5,561 nucleotides of DNA from UBA7985 sp965658725 (GCA_965658725.1 CBFHUI010000122.1:1-5561); one strand, 5' to 3'; numbered from the stretch's first letter, positions 1-5,561 are shown. Program-made: numbers and translations. The notes: a model not told the origin generated them from the sequence alone.

Positions 1-15
1 TTGACTGGGCTTAAA

Positions 16-45
16 GGGGTGGAATGGGTGGAACAGGTGGGTGGG
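16..45 (+). repeat. G-rich degenerate direct repeat, possible G-quadruplex tract
   Basis: The plus strand carries two exact copies of GGGTGGAA (17-24 and 26-33), followed by GGTGGGTGGG (36-45). There are four runs of at least three G (16-19, 26-28, 39-41, 43-45). One loop between runs is about 10 nt, so the strict G-quadruplex rule of loops up to 7 nt is not met, although many two-G combinations are possible. The tract begins about 12 nt beyond the stop codon of the HNH reading frame. Its role is unknown. Confidence 0.5.
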
Positions 46-57
46 TGAATGTGTTTG

Positions 58-436
58 TTAAAATCTATCTGTTGAGCTTTTGAGAAGATCCCACCGCGTG
101 CCATACGCCTGCTCTGCTTCTAGATCGGTCATGTTCTCGCGGTGATCACCCGTCATCAAATGGCGAGGGTTGATACACCTCTTGTTGTTACACTCGTGCC
201 GTATGAGATCGACCTCACTCAGTGGCAGCACCCTCGCGATCGCATAGGTAAAGCGATAGGCTAATATCGCCTTGCGTCTGAACCGGATGACAGGGCGTCC
301 CTCGGTCGCTAGGACCAGACACTCGTTTTGATCCGCCGAGGCCTTCTGGTAGATGAGCTTTTCATAGCGCTTTACGGGTCCCTTATATGAAGAGGGGGAT
401 AAATACCCTCTTATACAACCACTTATAGTCCCTCAT
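58..436 (-). pseudogene. HNH endonuclease, 5' end out of frame (probable pseudogene)
   Basis: The minus strand is open from 432 down to the TAA at 60-58. It encodes a classic phage or homing-type HNH core, HECNNKRCINPRHL, followed by a conserved GDHREN. Visible family residues are His at 198-196, Cys at 192-190, Cys at 177-175, the NP pair, His at 162-160 and Asn at 135-133. Upstream, an ECLVL...GRPVIRF...AYRFTYA segment matches the usual lead-in of these nucleases, which nick or cut DNA and are often selfish riders in phages. No ATG, GTG or TTG lies in this frame upstream of the conserved part; the first is a GTG at 231-229, inside it. An ATG at 436-434 starts a peptide MRDYKWLYKRVF that ends at a TAA (385-383), one frame off. 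A +1 shift somewhere around 390-412 would join it to the HNH frame at about 125 aa. The family identity is secure. Whether this is a frameshifted gene, a truncated remnant or one with a non-standard start is inference. Confidence 0.75.
390..412. other. Perfect 7-bp inverted repeat (hairpin) at the HNH 5' end
   Basis: AAGAGGG at 390-396 is the exact reverse complement of CCCTCTT at 406-412, with a 9-nt AT-rich loop. On the minus-strand transcript it falls where the ATG-initiated frame and the HNH frame overlap, next to a run of five C. It has no following U-tract in either direction, so it does not look like an intrinsic terminator. It could be a translational control or recoding structure, or simply a by-product of sequence decay. 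Confidence 0.4.
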
Positions 437-472
437 GTTGTTGTATTATTATCATCCCCTCCCCCTAGGAAC

Positions 473-548
473 TGATAATCTAACAACAATCATCCCGGAT
501 ATCTCAGATAGATGCCAATTTCGCTACCCGCCGAAGCATGATAATCTA
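473..548 (+). repeat. 10-bp direct repeat straddling the left IS end
   Basis: TGATAATCTA occurs at 473-482, just outside the left inverted repeat, and again at 539-548, inside the IS leader. Each copy is followed within a few bases by CAAT. The spacing is 66 bp. The first copy is not part of the IS as delimited here. It may be coincidence in an AT-rich stretch, or a relic of an earlier element end. Confidence 0.35.
494..506 (+). repeat. Left terminal inverted repeat of the IS
   Basis: CCCGGATATCTCA matches the reverse complement of 2164-2176 at 11 of 13 positions without a gap. The shared core is GGATATC. Outside it, the bases no longer match those beyond the right end. Confidence 0.7.
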
Positions 549-578
549 TCCAATACAATGAGTTAGCCATGGTGGAGC

Positions 579-583
579 GGGAG
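579..583 (+). promoter_or_regulatory. Ribosome binding site deciding the transposase start
   Basis: GGGAG ends 7 nt before the GTG at 591, an ideal spacing. It is only 1 nt from the in-frame TTG at 585 and 16 nt from the ATG at 600. This favours GTG 591 as the start. Just upstream, GATAAT at 540-545 resembles a -10 box, without a convincing -35. Confidence 0.5.
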
Positions 584-590
584 TTTGGCT

Positions 591-1958
591 GTGAACGCGA
601 TGGGTGAAGCGGAGTCCGGCTCTTTGCGTCTGCAATTCGACCGCTCGGTGAAGCTCGCTTTCAACGGTTCTTCGATCAGTTCTGACGGTGGCCTTCTGCT
701 GCACCGTGAGCTGGACGACGCGCTCGGCCTGACCGACACAGCGGCGGAGTTGATCTGTGATCCGCGCACCGGTCGGAACGACCGGCACCACCTCGCTGGG
801 CTGCTGCGCCAGTCGGTCTATTCTCGCCTCGCCGGCTATGAGGATGTCAACGACGCCGACCGGCTGTGCCGCGATCCGGTGATGCGCCAGCTTGTCGGTG
901 GCAGGGCGGTGAAGCACGGCGCAGCATCGGCAAGCGCGATGGGTCGGTTCGAAACGGCGATGCTGACCCTGCCCGAGAACCTCGCTGTGCTGTCCGATCT
1001 GTCGGGGCGCTGGATCGACGCGGCGCATGACCGCCGGCCACCGAAGAGCATCACGCTGGACATGGACAGTTCCGAAAGCCCGGCGCATGGCGATCAGGAA
1101 TGCGCTGTCTGGAACGGCCACTTTCAGAAGAAGTGCTTACACCCGCTCTTCGTGTTCAACCAATTCGGCGATCTGGAGCGATTCGCCCTGCGACCTGGCT
1201 ATGTTCACAGCGCCGATGGCTGGGAAGATGTGCTGCGGCCAGTGCTGGCGCGGTACTCGGCCGACGCGCGCCCCTTGATCACCCGGCGGCGGTTCCGCGC
1301 TGACGCCGCCTTCGCCATCCCGGCGCTATTTGATCTGCTGGAGACCGAGGGATGGGACTACGCCATCCGCATCAAGGGCAATCCCAAGCTCCACGAACAG
1401 ATCGGCTGGCTGACGAAGCGCCGCCCCGGTCGGCCGCCGAACTATGTCGTGCGTGAGTACACCAGCTTCCACTACCGGGCGAAGAGCTGGTCGAAGGCCC
1501 GGCGGGTGGTAGCCAAGGTCGAGTTCCATCCGGGCGAGCTGTTCCCGCGTGTAGGCTTCATTGTAACGAACCGTAGCCTGCCGAACGAGCGGGTGCTGGC
1601 GTTCTACAATCAGCGCGGCACGGCTGAACAACACATCAAGGAAGGCAAGTACGCGCTCAAATGGACCCGCCTCTCCTGCATGCGCTTCGCCGCCAACGCC
1701 GTCCGGCTCCAACTGCATGCCCTCGCCTACAACCTCGCCAACTTACTGCGCACTCTGGCAACGCCGGGAGCGATTGAGACCTGGTCGCTGACCTCGCTGC
1801 GCGAGAGACTGATCAAGACTGGCGCCCGGCTTGTTCGCCACGCCCGCTATGCCGTGTTTCAGCTTGCCGAGGCGGCGCTGCCTCGGCAGGTCTTCGCGGG
1901 CATCCTCACTCTCATCAACGGCCTGCGTGCACCGCCCGTCGAGGCCGCTTCCACATGA
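591..1958 (+). CDS. IS1380-family DDE transposase
   Basis: This 455-aa protein catalyses cut-and-paste movement of its own IS by cutting and joining DNA at the terminal repeats. The DDE (RNase H-like) catalytic residues are all visible in family context. The first Asp is in TLDMDSS (D159, counting from GTG 591), the second in FRADAAFA (D238) and the Glu in RGTAEQ (E346). Other family signatures are WNGHF, HPLFVFNQFGDLERFALRPG and, after the Glu, IKEGK...AANAVRLQLHALAYNLAN. The length is normal for the family (about 450-460 aa) and no frame break is seen, so it is probably functional. The start is set at GTG 591 because GGGAG lies 7 nt before it; TTG 585 and ATG 600 are in-frame alternatives. 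The nearest named relatives I can recall are IS1247-like elements of alphaproteobacteria; that subgroup assignment is from memory. Confidence 0.95.
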   Translation: MNAMGEAESGSLRLQFDRSVKLAFNGSSISSDGGLLLHRELDDALGLTDTAAELICDPRTGRNDRHHLAGLLRQSVYSRLAGYEDVNDADRLCRDPVMRQLVGGRAVKHGAASASAMGRFETAMLTLPENLAVLSDLSGRWIDAAHDRRPPKSITLDMDSSESPAHGDQECAVWNGHFQKKCLHPLFVFNQFGDLERFALRPGYVHSADGWEDVLRPVLARYSADARPLITRRRFRADAAFAIPALFDLLETEGWDYAIRIKGNPKLHEQIGWLTKRRPGRPPNYVVREYTSFHYRAKSWSKARRVVAKVEFHPGELFPRVGFIVTNRSLPNERVLAFYNQRGTAEQHIKEGKYALKWTRLSCMRFAANAVRLQLHALAYNLANLLRTLATPGAIETWSLTSLRERLIKTGARLVRHARYAVFQLAEAALPRQVFAGILTLINGLRAPPVEAAST

Positions 1959-2163
1959 CCGCGACCGCCGCCAGATCGTCAGTACATTCCGTTGGACGCG
2001 GCAGAGGTGTGCCTGAAGGGCGCCAAGATCATGCTTCTCGCCGCGCTGGGCGACCGATCGCGCGCTTTGAACAGACAGCATCGACCATCCGACGCGCGGC
2101 CGGGGGCGCAGTATGCTTGATTGGCGCGTCAACCGAGGGCATGGTCGTTGGAGGGAAGCCAAA

Positions 2164-2176
2164 TGGGATATCCCGG
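2164..2176 (-). repeat. Right terminal inverted repeat of the IS
   Basis: Read on the minus strand this is CCGGGATATCCCA, matching 494-506 at 11 of 13 positions. It contains a self-palindromic GGGATATCCC (2165-2174). Immediately to its right the EEP nuclease remnant begins. Confidence 0.7.
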
Positions 2177-2382
2177 TTACCGCTTTCATCCATCCGGGGT
2201 TTGCCTTCGTCAAAGGCGCGGATGTTCCATGAACCGATGATCAGAGAGTTAGAGGCGCGGTCATCCTTGATCGCGGTCGCCAGCTCACCCCGCAGCGCCA
2301 GCAAACGGTCCGCGACCCAGCCCTGCTTGCCGGGATATTCGGGATCGTTGTCGTACCCTTTAAGTCCTCGATAGAAAGCCAC
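2177..2382 (-). pseudogene. N-terminal remnant of an EEP (DNase I-like) family nuclease/phosphatase, truncated by the IS
   Basis: About 68 residues remain of an endonuclease/exonuclease/phosphatase-fold protein. A helical lead-in (WVADRLLALRGELATAI) is followed by the first conserved strand and motif of the fold, LIIGSWNIRAFDEGKPRMDES; the Asn of SWNIR (about residue 53) is the metal-site or phosphate-contacting residue of motif I. Family members run to several hundred residues and carry further E, D/N and H motifs, all absent here. The likely start is the GTG at 2382-2380, six bases after AAAGGGGG; a GTG at 2388-2386 is possible. The frame stays open into the IS to a stop at 2031-2029, adding about 48 IS-derived residues with no domain character. 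The gene is divergent from the molybdoenzyme gene. No continuation of the fold is found left of the IS, so the gene is dead and its other half is lost or elsewhere. Confidence 0.8.
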
Positions 2383-2464
2383 GGCCACCCCCTTTGGTTG
2401 TTCATTGCCGCCAGCAATATCATCAAAGGCGAGCTTTGTCTGTGACACGACGCAAGGAAGAGGT

Positions 2465-2492
2465 TTGCGATGCGGGCGCGGTCTCTTATGCT
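2465..2492 (+). promoter_or_regulatory. Possible sigma-70 promoter for the molybdoenzyme gene
   Basis: TTGCGA (2465-2470) and TATGCT (2487-2492) are 16 nt apart. Each matches 4 of 6 consensus bases, and they lie about 26 nt upstream of the start codon in the only AT-rich patch of the divergent intergenic region. Upstream lie small inverted repeats, CAAAG/CTTTG (2424-2438) and TGTC/GACA (2437-2447), that could be operator half-sites. All of this rests on pattern matching alone. Confidence 0.3.
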
Positions 2493-2506
2493 TACATAAA
2501 TTAGCT

Positions 2507-2513
2507 AGAGAGG
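2507..2513 (+). promoter_or_regulatory. Ribosome binding site of the molybdoenzyme gene
   Basis: AGAGAGG ends 5 nt before ATG 2519. It picks this start over an in-frame ATG/GTG-type extension that would begin 38 codons earlier, at 2405, and would lack homology-like sequence before the Fe-S motif. Confidence 0.6.
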
Positions 2514-2518
2514 CTCGA

Positions 2519-4816
2519 ATGACCGACGCGCAATGGATTCCGACCGCCTGCAATCTTTGCTACGCAAATTGCGGCGTGCTGGTGCAGCTCGATGAAACCG
2601 GAAAACGGATTGAGAGGGTCAAGGGCGACAAGGCCCACCCGGTATCCAAAGGCTATACCTGCAACAAGGCGCTGGCGCTGGACTATTACCAGAATGGCCG
2701 CGACCGGATCATGAGCCCGCTGAAGAAGAATGCCGATGGCGGCTTTGATCCGATCTCCTGGGATCAGGCGTTCAGCGAAATTGGCGCGAAACTTAAGACG
2801 ATCGGCGCTGAGCACGGGCCCGACAAGGTCATGTATTACGGCGGAGGCGGGCAAGGGAACCATTTGGGCGGCTCTTACGCCGGATCGACCATGCGAGCGC
2901 TGGGCATTCGGTATCGGTCGAATGCTCTGGCGCAGGAAAAGACCGGCCTCGGCTGGATTACTGAGCGCATGTTCGGCGGCATGTGGCATGGTGATTTTGA
3001 CGAATGCGACATCGCCCTGATCATCGGCAAGAACCCCTGGCAGTCGAACGGGATGCAGCGCGCGCGCATCCACATGCGCAACATCTCAAAGAACCCCGAT
3101 CGCAAGCTGGTCGTCTTTGACCCGCGCCGGTCAGAGACCGCCGATCTGGCGGACGTGCATTTCGCGGTAGAACCTGGCCGCGACACGTGGCTGCTGGGTG
3201 CCATCCTCGGCTACATGGTGCAGAACAACCTCCATGATCAGGAGTGGCTTGAGGCGCATACAGACGGGTTTGAAGCCGTGCTGGAAGAACTTCGCGCCAT
3301 CCCCGTCGCCGATTTCGCCGCCTTCGCCGGCATCGGCATGGACCAGGTGACTGAGGTCGCCGAGGCGATGGGCAAGACCGACAAGATCGCTGTTTATGAG
3401 GATCTGGGGACCGAGATGGCCCCGAATTCCACCCTGTGCAGCTACATGAACATGCTGATGTTCCTGATCCCCGGCGCATATGCGAAAGAGGGCGGCACTC
3501 ATCTGACCGCACCATTGCAGCCAATCTATTCCTACGGTGCTTCGAATGGCGAGGTGGATGAGGACGGGATTGAGCATGGCTACAAGACCTCCCCTGTCAC
3601 TGGCGCGCGGATTCTGACGGGGTTGATCCCCTGCAACTCTATCCCGGATGAGATCCTGACCGATCACCCCAACCGGTTCCGCGGCATGATCTGCGAGACG
3701 GCGAACCCAGCGCATTCATTGGCGGATAGCCAGCGGATGAAAGAGGCGTTCGAAGCGCTGGACCTGCTGGTCGTGATGGACATCGCGATGACCGAAACGG
3801 CGGAGCTGGCGGATTACATCCTGCCCGCCGCGACGCAATATGAGAAGTACGAGGCGACCTTCTTCAACTTCGAATACCCGGACAATTTCTTCCACCTCCG
3901 CCACCCGATCATCGAGGCGCCGGAGGGGATGCTGACAGAACCCGAAATCCACGCTCGCCTGGTCGAGGAGATAGGCTTTTTTGAAGAGGGTGAGCTGGAC
4001 GATCTGAAGGCCGCCGCTGAAAAGGATCTGAACACCTATGCGATGACGCTGTTCATGGCGATGAAGGCGAACCCGAAGATCAAGCAGGCGATCACCTATG
4101 TGCTTTACCGGACGCTGGGCCCTGTCCTGCCGAACGGCGCAGCCTCAGCCGCCAGCGTCTTTGGCCTTTGCCAGATCTACGCGCAAAAGTTCCCGAAACT
4201 GGTCGAGGCCGCGGGCTTTGAAGGTCAGGGGCCGATGCTGGGAACGGCGATGTTCGAAGCCATTCTGAACAGCCCATCCGGCCTGATCGTCTCACGCGGC
4301 GGCGCAGCCTCGGAAGAGGAGTATCAGTTCCGCAAAGGCGACGGCAAAGTGCAGATCAACATGGGCGAGATGGTCGCCGAGATGGCGCGGCTCACCGAAT
4401 ACGAGGTGCCGAAGCGGACTGACGCCTACCCACTGTTGCTCTGCGCCGGGGAGCGGCGCACACACACCGCAAACACCGCGATCCGCAATCCTGCGTGGAT
4501 GAAGTCGAACAACCCGACCGCGCTGTCGATCCACCCCGAAGACGCCAACGCCATCGGCCTTGGCGACGCCTCACGCGCGCGGCTCGTCACCAAGCGGGGG
4601 GAGGCGGAGGTGCTGATCGCTCATGACGATCGCATGAAGAAGGGCACGCTGTCCTTGCCGAACGGGCTGGGGCTGAAATACCCTGACGCTTCAGGCAAGC
4701 GCGTCGCCTTTGGCGTCTCACCGAATGATCTGACCGATATCGAAGACAGGGACCCGTTTGCCGGCACCCCCTGGCACAAACATGTCCGCGCCCGGCTGGA
4801 GCCGCTGGCGAGTTGA
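2519..4816 (+). CDS. Molybdopterin-dependent oxidoreductase with [4Fe-4S] cluster (DMSO reductase superfamily)
   Basis: This 765-aa enzyme should bind a bis-molybdopterin guanine dinucleotide molybdenum (or tungsten) cofactor and pass electrons through a [4Fe-4S] cluster; its substrate is unknown. The N-terminus holds the cluster ligands C11, C14, C18 and C48, with K50 behind the last one as in the family. The large molybdopterin domain follows, with GGGGQGNHLGG (108-118), NALAQEKTG (135-143), IIGKNPWQS (168-176), VVFDPRRSETADLADVHFAVEPG (about 198-220), ETANPAHS (393-400) and MTETAELADYILPAA (424-438). The C-terminal dinucleotide-binding domain starts at about 638 with GERRTHTANTAIRNPAW (644-660). 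No Cys, SeCys or typical Ser is evident where the molybdenum ligand normally sits; the local motif is QEKTG. This pattern fits the poorly characterised family often annotated only as 'molybdopterin oxidoreductase family protein'. There is no twin-arginine or Sec signal, so it is cytoplasmic. No electron-transfer or cofactor chaperone gene adjoins it within the window; only the coupled 63-aa ORF follows. Confidence 0.93.
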   Translation: MTDAQWIPTACNLCYANCGVLVQLDETGKRIERVKGDKAHPVSKGYTCNKALALDYYQNGRDRIMSPLKKNADGGFDPISWDQAFSEIGAKLKTIGAEHGPDKVMYYGGGGQGNHLGGSYAGSTMRALGIRYRSNALAQEKTGLGWITERMFGGMWHGDFDECDIALIIGKNPWQSNGMQRARIHMRNISKNPDRKLVVFDPRRSETADLADVHFAVEPGRDTWLLGAILGYMVQNNLHDQEWLEAHTDGFEAVLEELRAIPVADFAAFAGIGMDQVTEVAEAMGKTDKIAVYEDLGTEMAPNSTLCSYMNMLMFLIPGAYAKEGGTHLTAPLQPIYSYGASNGEVDEDGIEHGYKTSPVTGARILTGLIPCNSIPDEILTDHPNRFRGMICETANPAHSLADSQRMKEAFEALDLLVVMDIAMTETAELADYILPAATQYEKYEATFFNFEYPDNFFHLRHPIIEAPEGMLTEPEIHARLVEEIGFFEEGELDDLKAAAEKDLNTYAMTLFMAMKANPKIKQAITYVLYRTLGPVLPNGAASAASVFGLCQIYAQKFPKLVEAAGFEGQGPMLGTAMFEAILNSPSGLIVSRGGAASEEEYQFRKGDGKVQINMGEMVAEMARLTEYEVPKRTDAYPLLLCAGERRTHTANTAIRNPAWMKSNNPTALSIHPEDANAIGLGDASRARLVTKRGEAEVLIAHDDRMKKGTLSLPNGLGLKYPDASGKRVAFGVSPNDLTDIEDRDPFAGTPWHKHVRARLEPLAS

Positions 4817-4826
4817 GGAGACTTCA

Positions 4827-5018
4827 ATGTCACGCATTTCGAAAACCTCCGTCGAGTCGATAGAGGTCACGTCTCTGACCGATGGCGGCGCCGAATTCAC
4901 GCTGCATCATAAAGGCGTGTTGGTTTTCTTCGGTGTGAATCATCTGAGTATTGCGCAAAACCTAAACGAGGCCCTAATTAGCGCGTATCGCCCATCCCTA
5001 TCCGACCTGAAAATATAA
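4827..5018 (+). CDS. Small hypothetical protein, coupled to the molybdoenzyme
   Basis: This 63-aa ORF starts 10 nt after the molybdoenzyme stop. AGGAG at 4816-4820 sits 6 nt before its ATG and touches the preceding stop codon, so co-transcription and translational coupling are likely. I do not recognise the protein. It has a polar beginning (MSRISKTSVESIEVTSLTDG), a likely beta-strand core (AEFTLHHKGVLVFFGV) and a helical C-terminal part (SIAQNLNEALISAY). It has no signal peptide, no Cys and no clear transmembrane segment. Codon use drifts to A/T-rich choices near its end. It could be a small partner or assembly factor of the enzyme, or the truncated start of a longer gene. The Shine-Dalgarno sequence and spacing support real translation; function is unknown. 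Confidence 0.65.
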   Translation: MSRISKTSVESIEVTSLTDGGAEFTLHHKGVLVFFGVNHLSIAQNLNEALISAYRPSLSDLKI

Positions 5019-5226
5019 TCTCAACAAAAACTATAAGCTAAAGGTTTTAGGACGATCATTTACACACACGAATTTCACACAAGATAGACTCGGTTAAATG
5101 TGACGGGTATGAAAACATGCCGGAGTGATACATCGAGTGGGTCTAATTCTGCGAGGCACAGGGTCAGAAATCACCCACACCCAAATTTCTCTACTCATTT
5201 CGAATATTCTCTTTCAGAGTTTCTGT

Positions 5227-5508
5227 ATGAAAGCCCTGACCACCGCCATCTGCCTAACGATTGCCGTGTTTCTTGGAAGTGTAGGGATTGCATATGCGCT
5301 GCCGCCGTGCCCTCTCTCAGGATATTACGATAACTGCTTTGGCACCTCAACTTATGCCAATGGCGACGAATACGTCGGTGAATACAGGAATAATAAATTT
5401 CATGGACGGGGCACCTATACCTTTCTCACAACAGAAGCGGTCAAAACGGTTTTCAAGCAGGCTGAAGCACTTGCAACGGAGCTGAGCGCGAAGGCTGAGA
5501 ACGCATGA
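5227..5508 (+). CDS. Small secreted protein with a single MORN-type repeat
   Basis: This 93-aa protein begins with a typical Sec signal peptide: K2, a hydrophobic core at about 4-20 and an AYA signal-peptidase I site before L25. The mature part opens with LPPCPLSGYYDNCFGT, whose two Cys (C28, C37) could form a disulfide, then one MORN-like unit, GDEYVGEYRNNKFHGRGTYTF (46-66). Most MORN proteins carry several such units in a row; here the pattern stops after one. The tail from about 67 (LTTEAVKTVFKQAEALATELSA) is predicted by eye to be an amphipathic helix unlike MORN sequence. ATG 5227 is chosen because it creates the signal peptide; a weak AGAG (5216-5219) lies 7 nt upstream. An in-frame GTG at 5125 would hide the signal behind 34 residues. 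No strong promoter is seen in the 208-bp AT-rich spacer before it. The stop overlaps the next start (ATGA). The protein probably acts in the periplasm or outside the cell; its role is unknown. Confidence 0.75.
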   Translation: MKALTTAICLTIAVFLGSVGIAYALPPCPLSGYYDNCFGTSTYANGDEYVGEYRNNKFHGRGTYTFLTTEAVKTVFKQAEALATELSAKAENA

Positions 5509-5561
5509 AGCGCACATCGGTGATCAATATGTGCCGCTTTTTCACAACCCTTTGCGTTTTT
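5505..5561 (+). CDS. Start of a further gene, cut by the window end (probable exported protein)
   Basis: An ATG at 5505 overlaps the stop of the MORN gene as ATGA, a common sign of translational coupling. The 19 residues visible, MKRTSVINMCRFFTTLCVF, are open to the window end. They look like a signal peptide, with a basic n-region then a hydrophobic stretch, though too little is present to judge its class. No function can be assigned. The run of Ts near the end (TTTTTC, GTTTTT) is coding here, not a terminator. A chance overlap remains possible. Confidence 0.5.
   Translation, partial: MKRTSVINMCRFFTTLCVF

Larger units (their letters stand above)
494..2176 (+). mobile_element. IS1380-family insertion sequence, 1683 bp
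   Basis: The element is bounded by imperfect terminal inverted repeats, CCCGGATATCTCA on the left and the reverse complement of CCGGGATATCCCA on the right (11 of 13 identical). It contains one intact transposase in the middle. Its length is close to the roughly 1.7 kb known for IS1380-type elements, whose ends usually start with CC and which normally duplicate 4 bp of target. Here the flanking 4-mers are TCAT (490-493) and TTAC (2177-2180), so no duplication remains. The right boundary coincides with the point where homology to an EEP nuclease stops, which supports it independently. Non-coding leader (494-590) and tail (1959-2176) show no other gene. The exact terminal base is inferred from the repeat match and the family's CC ends. 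Confidence 0.85.

Noticed and set aside
1743..2213. Long minus-strand frames opposite the transposase and molybdoenzyme genes
   Set aside because: They lie antisense to well-supported genes in GC-rich sequence, where third-position bias opens shadow frames, and none shows recognisable domains.
1955..2374. Plus-strand 139-aa frame whose ATG overlaps the transposase stop (ATGA)
   Set aside because: It crosses the right IS end and then runs antisense to the EEP remnant. Its sequence is Arg/Ser-rich with no domain character, so the overlap is chance.
2437..2447. TGTC-N3-GACA as an FNR- or CRP-type operator
   Set aside because: It does not match either consensus (TTGAT-N4-ATCAA or TGTGA-N6-TCACA). 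Four-base half-sites are common by chance.
2405..2518. N-terminal extension of the molybdoenzyme to 2405
   Set aside because: ATG 2519 has a good Shine-Dalgarno sequence at 5 nt and places the Fe-S motif at the usual distance from the N-terminus. The extension also covers the likely promoter.
2029..2553. Treating the whole 174-aa minus-strand frame as one gene
   Set aside because: The first about 57 residues overlap the molybdoenzyme's start and promoter region and show no homology. The last about 48 are IS sequence. Only 2177-2382 looks like a real gene remnant.
5038..5050. CTAAA...TTTAG inverted repeat as a terminator after the 63-aa ORF
   Set aside because: The stem is only 5 AT pairs with a 3-nt loop and no T-tract follows, so it is too weak to call.
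5125..5226. N-terminal extension of the MORN protein from GTG 5125
   Set aside because: It would bury a clear signal peptide 34 residues inside the protein, and no better ribosome site supports it.

Overview
The window looks like an accessory stretch of an alphaproteobacterial chromosome or plasmid, with a Rhodobacteraceae/Paracoccus-like flavour. This is an inference from the GC-rich coding sequence of the larger genes and the type of insertion sequence; no marker gene fixes the taxon.

Left part (1-493): an AT-richer segment holds a minus-strand HNH endonuclease reading frame. Its HNH core is convincing, but its 5' end is out of frame with the only nearby ATG, so it is probably decayed. A G-rich direct-repeat tract lies just beyond its stop codon, and a perfect hairpin lies at its broken 5' end.

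Middle (494-2176): a complete-looking IS1380-family insertion sequence of 1683 bp. It has imperfect 13-bp terminal inverted repeats (11 of 13 identical) and an intact DDE transposase. The flanking 4-mers differ, so there is no target-site duplication. The right end cuts directly into the N-terminus of a minus-strand endonuclease/exonuclease/phosphatase (EEP, DNase I-like) gene, and the rest of that gene is not found on the left side. The IS therefore sits at a deletion or rearrangement junction rather than at a simple insertion.

Right part (2383-5018): a divergent intergenic region drives, on the plus strand, a cytoplasmic molybdopterin-dependent oxidoreductase of 765 aa with an N-terminal [4Fe-4S] motif. 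Ten bases downstream, and probably translationally coupled to it, is a 63-aa protein that I do not recognise.

End (5019-5561): after an AT-rich spacer comes a small secreted protein with one MORN-type repeat and an unusual helical tail. Its stop codon overlaps (ATGA) the start of a further gene that runs off the window and begins like a signal peptide.

I see no CRISPR array, tRNA, rRNA or complete defence system. The most notable items are the IS-marked junction, the orphan molybdoenzyme plus small ORF, and the decayed HNH gene.
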